A DNA stretch of 17,359 nucleotides. Origin: JBHIBA01 sp046758845. GTDB lineage: Bacteria > UBA8248 > JACPRG01 > G963555815. The notes under the pieces were generated by a model. That model was not told the DNA's origin. It did no database searches and worked only from the letters and a program-made list of their open reading frames with translations. Positions 13,290 through 17,359 of this stretch are shown here, one piece after another. The stretch's first letter is position 1. Every line of letters starts with the position of its first letter. The DNA is taken from contig JBHIBA010000073.1 in assembly GCA_046758845.1 (NCBI GenBank), positions 1 to 17,359 on the forward strand, read 5' to 3'. Made by a program: the position numbers and the translations under genes.

Positions 13290-14057
13290 ATGTTAAGGGC
13301 GCTGTTTTCCAGGGCGGAGCTCCCGGCAGTTGTGAAGGAGATCGGTCGGACGGGGGCACAGAGAGCCATCTGGATCGTCATTGACGTCCTCCGGGCGACG
13401 ACGACGATCCTGTCGGCCTTCGAGGCGGAGTGCGCGGCGATTTTTCCGACGGTCAGCATTGCGGAGGCCCGCCGGCTGCGCTCGAAGGCCCGTAGGGGAA
13501 ACCGGCTTCTCGCGGGGGAGCGCAACGGCCAGCCTATTCGGGGCTTCGACCTGGGGAACTCCCCGCGAGAGTTCCTGCCCGGCCGGGTGGCCGGCCGGGA
13601 GATCGTCCTCACCACCGTCAACGGGACCCGGACGATGAAGGCCGCCGCGGAGGCGGGGGCGCGGGAGATCTGGCTCGCCTCCTTCGGCAACGCCGGGGCG
13701 GTGGCTCGCCGGGGCGCCCTCAGGTTTCGAGAAGGGGGGCGGGGCGGGCAGGTCAACATCGTTTGCTCGGGAAAGCAAGCGCTCTTCTGCCTGGAGGACG
13801 CCGTCTGTGCGGGCCTGATCGTCCAGGAGATTTGCGGGAACGCGGGGGGGAGAATCGGATTGACCGACTCGGCCCTTGCGTGTTGGAATCTCTACGAGCG
13901 GCATCGGAAGCACCTGTTGGGCATGCTCCAGGAGAGCTGCTGGGGTCGTCATCTCCAAAGTCTGGGTCTCGGTGCAGACCTGGAATACTGCGCCCGGACG
14001 GGATGGAGCCGAATCGTGCCAGTTTTTGCCGGGGGTGTCATCCGGGCGGGAAAGTAG
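13290..14057 (+). CDS. comB: ComB-like 2-phosphosulfolactate phosphatase
   Basis: The product is 255 residues from ATG 13290, 19 bases after the ATPase stop. A frame extension further upstream overlaps the ATPase gene and is not used; family length (about 230-250) agrees with this start. Conserved ComB blocks: VIDVLRATTTI (30-40), GERNGQPIRGFDLGNSP (76-92), TTVNGTRT (108-115), SFGNAGAVAR (131-140), SGKQALFCLEDAVCAG (160-175) and the end ADLEYCARTGWSRIVPV. The characterised enzyme hydrolyses 2-phosphosulfolactate to sulfolactate in coenzyme M synthesis. Homologues are widespread in bacteria that make no coenzyme M, so the substrate here is uncertain. No other coenzyme M gene is in the window. 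It sits in a run with repair genes and nadK, seven bases before nadK. Confidence 0.85.
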   Translation: MLRALFSRAELPAVVKEIGRTGAQRAIWIVIDVLRATTTILSAFEAECAAIFPTVSIAEARRLRSKARRGNRLLAGERNGQPIRGFDLGNSPREFLPGRVAGREIVLTTVNGTRTMKAAAEAGAREIWLASFGNAGAVARRGALRFREGGRGGQVNIVCSGKQALFCLEDAVCAGLIVQEICGNAGGRIGLTDSALACWNLYERHRKHLLGMLQESCWGRHLQSLGLGADLEYCARTGWSRIVPVFAGGVIRAGK

Positions 14058-14063
14058 CGGGTC

Positions 14064-15071
14064 ATGAAGAGAATCGGGGTTGTCTGCAAGCCGAAGAGGG
14101 GTCAGGCCGAACCCGTGATGCGGGAGCTGTTGCGGTGGCTGGAAGGCCGGGACTGCCGGGTGGTCCTGGATCGGGATACGGCCCGCCTCGTCGGCGTGAG
14201 TTCGCCCCACACCCGCGAGGACATTCCGGGCCGGGTGGACCTCCTCATCGTCCTGGGCGGGGACGGCACGATGCTGTCCATGGCCCGGATGACGGTGGGG
14301 CTCCCGGTGGCGATCCTGGGCGTCAACCTGGGCGCCCTCGGTTTCTTGACCGAGGTCACACTGGGGCAGCTCTATCCAACGTTGGAGCGCATTTTCGCGG
14401 GCGAGTTCGAGATCGACGAACGTCCGATGCTCTCGGCCAAGATCCGGCGGGACGGCGAGGCGGTTTCCGAGCACGAGGTCCTCAACGACGTGGTCATCAG
14501 CAAGGGGGCGCTGGCCCGAATCATCGAGCTGGATTCCTATGTGGACGGACGGTTCGTCACCTCCTACCGCGCCGACGGGCTGATCATCTCCTCTCCCACC
14601 GGCTCCACCGGGTACTCTCTTTCGGCGGGCGGACCGATCTTAATGCCGTCCCTTTTGGCCATCATCCTGAACCCCATTTGTCCTTTCACGCTCTCAAACC
14701 GCCCGCTGGTGCTCCCCGACGACGTGACAGTCGAGGTCGTCCTCACGACCCCGGATGAAGACGTCCACGTGACCCTCGACGGTCAGGTGGGTTTCGCCAT
14801 CCGGCATCGGGATGTGGTTGAAGTCCGGAAGAGCTCGCATTGTATCCGCCTCGTCAAGCTCCCGGAGAACGACTATTTCAGCCTGTTGCGCGACAAGCTC
14901 GGCTGGGGGGTCCAGATGGGGGGAGTGCGCGATTCCGAGGCTTCTGCGAAACAGGGGACCCCAGCGACGAAAAAAAGCAACCGGCCGAGAAGAAAGAGAA
15001 GCCCGGCGGCCAAGGCAGACGGGAAGGACGGAGGCGGCAAGAAACCCAAGAAGAGAAAAACTTCGGTCTGA
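14064..15071 (+). CDS. nadK: NAD kinase with basic C-terminal tail
   Basis: The product is 335 residues from ATG 14064, six bases after the comB stop. It phosphorylates NAD to NADP in the cytoplasm. Family motifs: GGDGTML (65-71, with the catalytic Asp), GVNLGALGFLTE (86-97), NDVVISKG (141-148), SPTGSTGYSLSAGGPI (177-192), NPICPFTLSNRPLVLP (203-218) and a C-terminal DGQ (239-241). The catalytic core ends near residue 285. Residues 292-335 add an unusual tail rich in Lys, Arg, Pro and Gly (for example KSNRPRRKRSPAAKADGK), giving a length above the normal 280-300. The tail looks disordered and could bind nucleic acid or polyanions; this is inference from charge alone. Core function is secure. 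Confidence 0.92.
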   Translation: MKRIGVVCKPKRGQAEPVMRELLRWLEGRDCRVVLDRDTARLVGVSSPHTREDIPGRVDLLIVLGGDGTMLSMARMTVGLPVAILGVNLGALGFLTEVTLGQLYPTLERIFAGEFEIDERPMLSAKIRRDGEAVSEHEVLNDVVISKGALARIIELDSYVDGRFVTSYRADGLIISSPTGSTGYSLSAGGPILMPSLLAIILNPICPFTLSNRPLVLPDDVTVEVVLTTPDEDVHVTLDGQVGFAIRHRDVVEVRKSSHCIRLVKLPENDYFSLLRDKLGWGVQMGGVRDSEASAKQGTPATKKSNRPRRKRSPAAKADGKDGGGKKPKKRKTSV

Positions 15072-15125
15072 TGCCTTCCGCTGCCGGGACTCGGCGCCTT
15101 CTGAGCCGGCCCGGGAGAAACTTCG

Positions 15126-16835
15126 TTGCTGACGGCCCTTCGCGTTCAGAACTTCGCCCTCATCGAGCAGCTTTCGGTGGAGTTCGGCCCCGGCTTGACC
15201 GTCCTCACGGGGGAGACCGGGGCCGGAAAGTCCATCATCTTCGGCGCCCTTCAGCTCATTCTCGGCGGGCGCGCCAACGCCGACCTCATCCGAGCCGGAG
15301 CCAAGGAGGCGACCGTCGAGGCCCTGTTTCATCTGCCGCGAAAAGGGCCCGGCGGGACGGTCAGGGAACGGCTCCGCGGTATGGGCATCGATGCCGACGA
15401 GGGAGAAATGGCGCTGCGGCGCATCGTCTCCGCCGAGGGCAGAAACCGCTGTTTCGTCAACGCGAGCCCGGTCACCCTGGCCATGTTGGAGTCGGCCGGC
15501 GAGTTCCTGATCGACGTCCACGGCCAGCATCAGCATCAGAGACTCCTTTACCCCGAAAATCACCTGGAAATCCTGGACGATTTTGGAAGCCTGCGGGGGC
15601 GGCGGGATGGCGTCGCGCGGATGATCCGCAAACTCCGCGAGCTTGAGGCCCGGAGGGGAGAGCTTTCCCGGCAGGAGACGGATCAGCGCGACCGCGTGGA
15701 TCTTCTCCAATTCCAATTGAGGGAAATCAATGCCGCGGACCCGATTCCCGGGGAGGAGGAGGCCCTGGAGGCGGAGGCCGCGCTCCTCGCGAGCGCCGAG
15801 GAGCGTCACTCCCTGGCGCGCGGCGCGCATGAGGAGATGTACGAATCCGAGGGGTCTCTGGTGGACGGCCTGGCGTCCGTGGCGGGGCGGGTGGATCGCC
15901 TGGCCGAGCTGGACCCTGCGCTGCGGGACCTCGCCGAGGAGGTCCGCTCCCTCAACCTCCGGGCCGGGGAGGCCGCGCGGCGGGTCCGACAGTATGCGGA
16001 CGGCGTGGAGTTCGACCCCGGGCGGCAGCGCGCCGTCGAGGAGCGGCTGGACGTCCTGCGCTCCCTGAAGAGAAAATACGGCGGGTCCGTCGAAGAGATT
16101 CTGGCCTACAGAGGCCGAGCGGCGCGGGAGCTGGAAGAGCTATCCAACCGGGATCTGGCGCTGGAGGAGGTCTGTCGGGCCGTTGAGGAGCTTCGTCCCC
16201 GTGTGGCTGAGGAAGCCTTGAAGTTCTCCGGCGAGCGCCAGGCGGCCGCCGCGCGCCTGGGCGGGGCCGTCCAGAAGGAGCTTCGGGGCCTGGGAATGGA
16301 GAAGGTGCGGATCACCGTGGATGTCCAGGATGAGGAAGACACGGAGGGTTTCGTCCAGCGGGACGGGCGACGCCTGCGGCTGTTCGAGGACGGCGTGGAT
16401 AAGGCCGAGTTCCAGTTCGAGCCGAACGTGGGGGAGGGGGTTCGGCCGTTGGCGCGGATCGTTTCGGGGGGCGAGCTGTCCCGGCTGATGCTGGCGATCA
16501 AGACCGTCCTGGCGGACCGGGACCGGGTTCCTTCTCTATTGTTTGACGAAATCGACGTTGGGATCGGCGGGGCCGTGGCGGAGGTGGTGGGAAAGAAGCT
16601 GAAGGCCATCTCCCGTTCGCACCAGGTCTTTTGCATCACGCATCTGCCGCAGATCGCCGCGCTGGCCGACGCTCACTTTGTGATTTCCAAGGAAGAGAAG
16701 AAGAGCCGGACGCGCACCACCATTCGCCCCTTGAGCCAGGAAGAGCGCGTAGAAGAGCTCGCCCGCATGGCCGGCGGCAAAAAGATCACCGCCGCCACCC
16801 GCAGGCATGCAGCGGAGATGCTGGGGTTGAAGTGA
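15126..16835 (+). CDS. recN: DNA repair protein RecN
   Basis: The product is 569 residues. TTG 15126 is taken as start: the family begins MLTxLRIxNFALI, which this TTG matches, and GGGAG at 15112-15116 supports it. RecN is an SMC-like ATPase that gathers double-strand break ends for RecA repair. Walker A GETGAGKS is at 29-36, the FVNASPVTLAMLESAGE block and DVHGQHQHQRLL (RecN signature) follow, then two coiled-coil arms, the ABC signature VSGGELSRLML (446-456) and Walker B SLLFDEIDVG (D474, E475), then ITHLPQIAALAD. Length matches the usual ~550-570. It ends the gene run, 54 bases after nadK. No SOS box is seen directly upstream, so induction would have to come from the run's own promoter. 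Confidence 0.95.
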   Translation: MLTALRVQNFALIEQLSVEFGPGLTVLTGETGAGKSIIFGALQLILGGRANADLIRAGAKEATVEALFHLPRKGPGGTVRERLRGMGIDADEGEMALRRIVSAEGRNRCFVNASPVTLAMLESAGEFLIDVHGQHQHQRLLYPENHLEILDDFGSLRGRRDGVARMIRKLRELEARRGELSRQETDQRDRVDLLQFQLREINAADPIPGEEEALEAEAALLASAEERHSLARGAHEEMYESEGSLVDGLASVAGRVDRLAELDPALRDLAEEVRSLNLRAGEAARRVRQYADGVEFDPGRQRAVEERLDVLRSLKRKYGGSVEEILAYRGRAARELEELSNRDLALEEVCRAVEELRPRVAEEALKFSGERQAAAARLGGAVQKELRGLGMEKVRITVDVQDEEDTEGFVQRDGRRLRLFEDGVDKAEFQFEPNVGEGVRPLARIVSGGELSRLMLAIKTVLADRDRVPSLLFDEIDVGIGGAVAEVVGKKLKAISRSHQVFCITHLPQIAALADAHFVISKEEKKSRTRTTIRPLSQEERVEELARMAGGKKITAATRRHAAEMLGLK

Positions 16836-16841
16836 TCCCCC

Positions 16842-16863
16842 GCGCGGGACCGCAGGCCCGCGC
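16842..16863. terminator. Possible terminator hairpin after recN
   Basis: GCGCGGG (16842-16848) pairs perfectly with CCCGCGC (16857-16863) around an 8-base loop, seven bases after the recN stop. There is no T-run, so it would be a weak intrinsic terminator or a retained 3' RNA end. A second perfect 7-bp hairpin, CCGGCCA/TGGCCGG (16915-16935), lies further on. Neither carries the GTAG head of the other palindromes in the window. Confidence 0.45.
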
Positions 16864-17036
16864 CCAGCGTGCGAACGGAAGACAGTGTGTTTATTGTGTG
16901 CCACTCGCCGCTTGCCGGCCAGTGCGTTTGGCCGGGAGAGACACGACCGAGGTACAGGCAGCAAGCTGCTGTGGCGATCGGGCGAAGTCGGCCCAGTTGG
17001 AGCAGCTTATTAGGGCTGATGTGAGTAAGCTAGGCT

Positions 17037-17359
17037 ATGAATGACCCTCAACTGTCTGGCGATGTCCATGAGGGAAATTGGTATGTTCTCACTGTGGGGT
17101 TACCCAGCCCATACGAGCCTTTGACATTGGCACCCGGAGTTTCCTTAGTACCACTTGAATGTCCATTATCGGTTTTCGATCTCGCAGCCGCTGGTGCCGT
17201 TGGCTTTCGAGGTTGGGCATTGTTGGAACCACTAGCTCGCTCTTGCACTTGCGAAATAGAATCGGCTAGAGATTCCGCAATGTTGCCTGGCTACGATGCT
17301 TTAGGGCGAGCCTGGCTGGCTTCTACATTATTAGAACCTATCTCAAAATCAGATTTTTG
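17037..17359 (+). CDS. Start of an unrecognised protein, runs off the window
   Basis: The frame from ATG 17037 is open to the right edge (107 residues seen) and has an in-frame TAG at 17031-17033, so the start is well bounded. The upstream ribosome site is weak. The protein begins MNDPQLSGDVHEGNWYVLTV, then GLPSPYEPLTLAPGVSLVPL, followed by an Ala-rich apolar stretch (VFDLAAAGAVGFRGWALLEPLA, residues 47-67) and TCEIESARDSA. It looks like a real protein because it keeps a beta-then-helix pattern and has no stop. G+C is about 50% in the sampled lines, lower than the upstream genes. I do not recognise the family and give no function. It probably marks the start of accessory DNA. Confidence 0.5.
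   Translation, partial: MNDPQLSGDVHEGNWYVLTVGLPSPYEPLTLAPGVSLVPLECPLSVFDLAAAGAVGFRGWALLEPLARSCTCEIESARDSAMLPGYDALGRAWLASTLLEPISKSDF

Noticed and set aside
12026..13759. A 577-residue minus-strand frame opposite the Rad50-like gene and comB.
   Set aside because: It is the complement of strongly supported genes; long antisense frames are expected in high-G+C DNA.

Overview
This is a G+C-rich bacterial window, apparently from a genome or metagenome that cannot be placed to phylum from the sequence alone. All recognisable genes are bacterial (recN, nadK, ComB, an SbcD/SbcC-type pair, CLC proteins). No rRNA, tRNA, CRISPR array, integrase or transposase is visible.

Layout. (1) Positions 1-2669, plus strand: the distal end of a prophage or phage-derived block. 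It holds the C-terminus of an unknown protein, a tail-fibre-like protein, two small unknown proteins (one Cys-rich), a small holin-like membrane protein, a transglycosylase-type lysin and a small exported protein. (2) 2670-2866: a convergent gap full of hairpins, including a nested multi-stem structure that may be an RNA or a repeat cluster. (3) 2867-7199: two divergently transcribed CLC anion transport genes, each with C-terminal CBS domains, separated by about 730 bp. That spacer carries a REPIN-like pair of inverted hairpins headed by GTAG. (4) 7330-8532, minus strand: an orphan class V aminotransferase. (5) 8533-9500: a conspicuously A+T-richer stretch with a small soluble protein and a small membrane protein that looks frameshifted. 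(6) 9570-16835, plus strand: a compact gene run of an SbcD/YhaO-like nuclease, a Rad50/YhaN-like ATPase with a hydrophobic hairpin in its coiled coil, ComB phosphatase, NAD kinase with a basic tail, and recN. A good sigma70-type promoter lies just upstream. (7) 16836-17359: lower-G+C DNA with a hairpin after recN and the start of an unrecognised gene that runs off the end.

How it fits together. The right half is a DNA-repair and housekeeping unit: Mre11/Rad50-type end processing plus RecN, with NADP supply and a ComB enzyme embedded. The CLC pair suggests anion or proton exchange, and the two paralogues differ at the internal proton-gate position. The most unusual signals are the family of GTAG-headed palindromes (at least three intergenic sites), the nested hairpin element at 2712-2817, the membrane hairpin in the Rad50-like protein, and the small low-G+C gene pair at 8755-9500.
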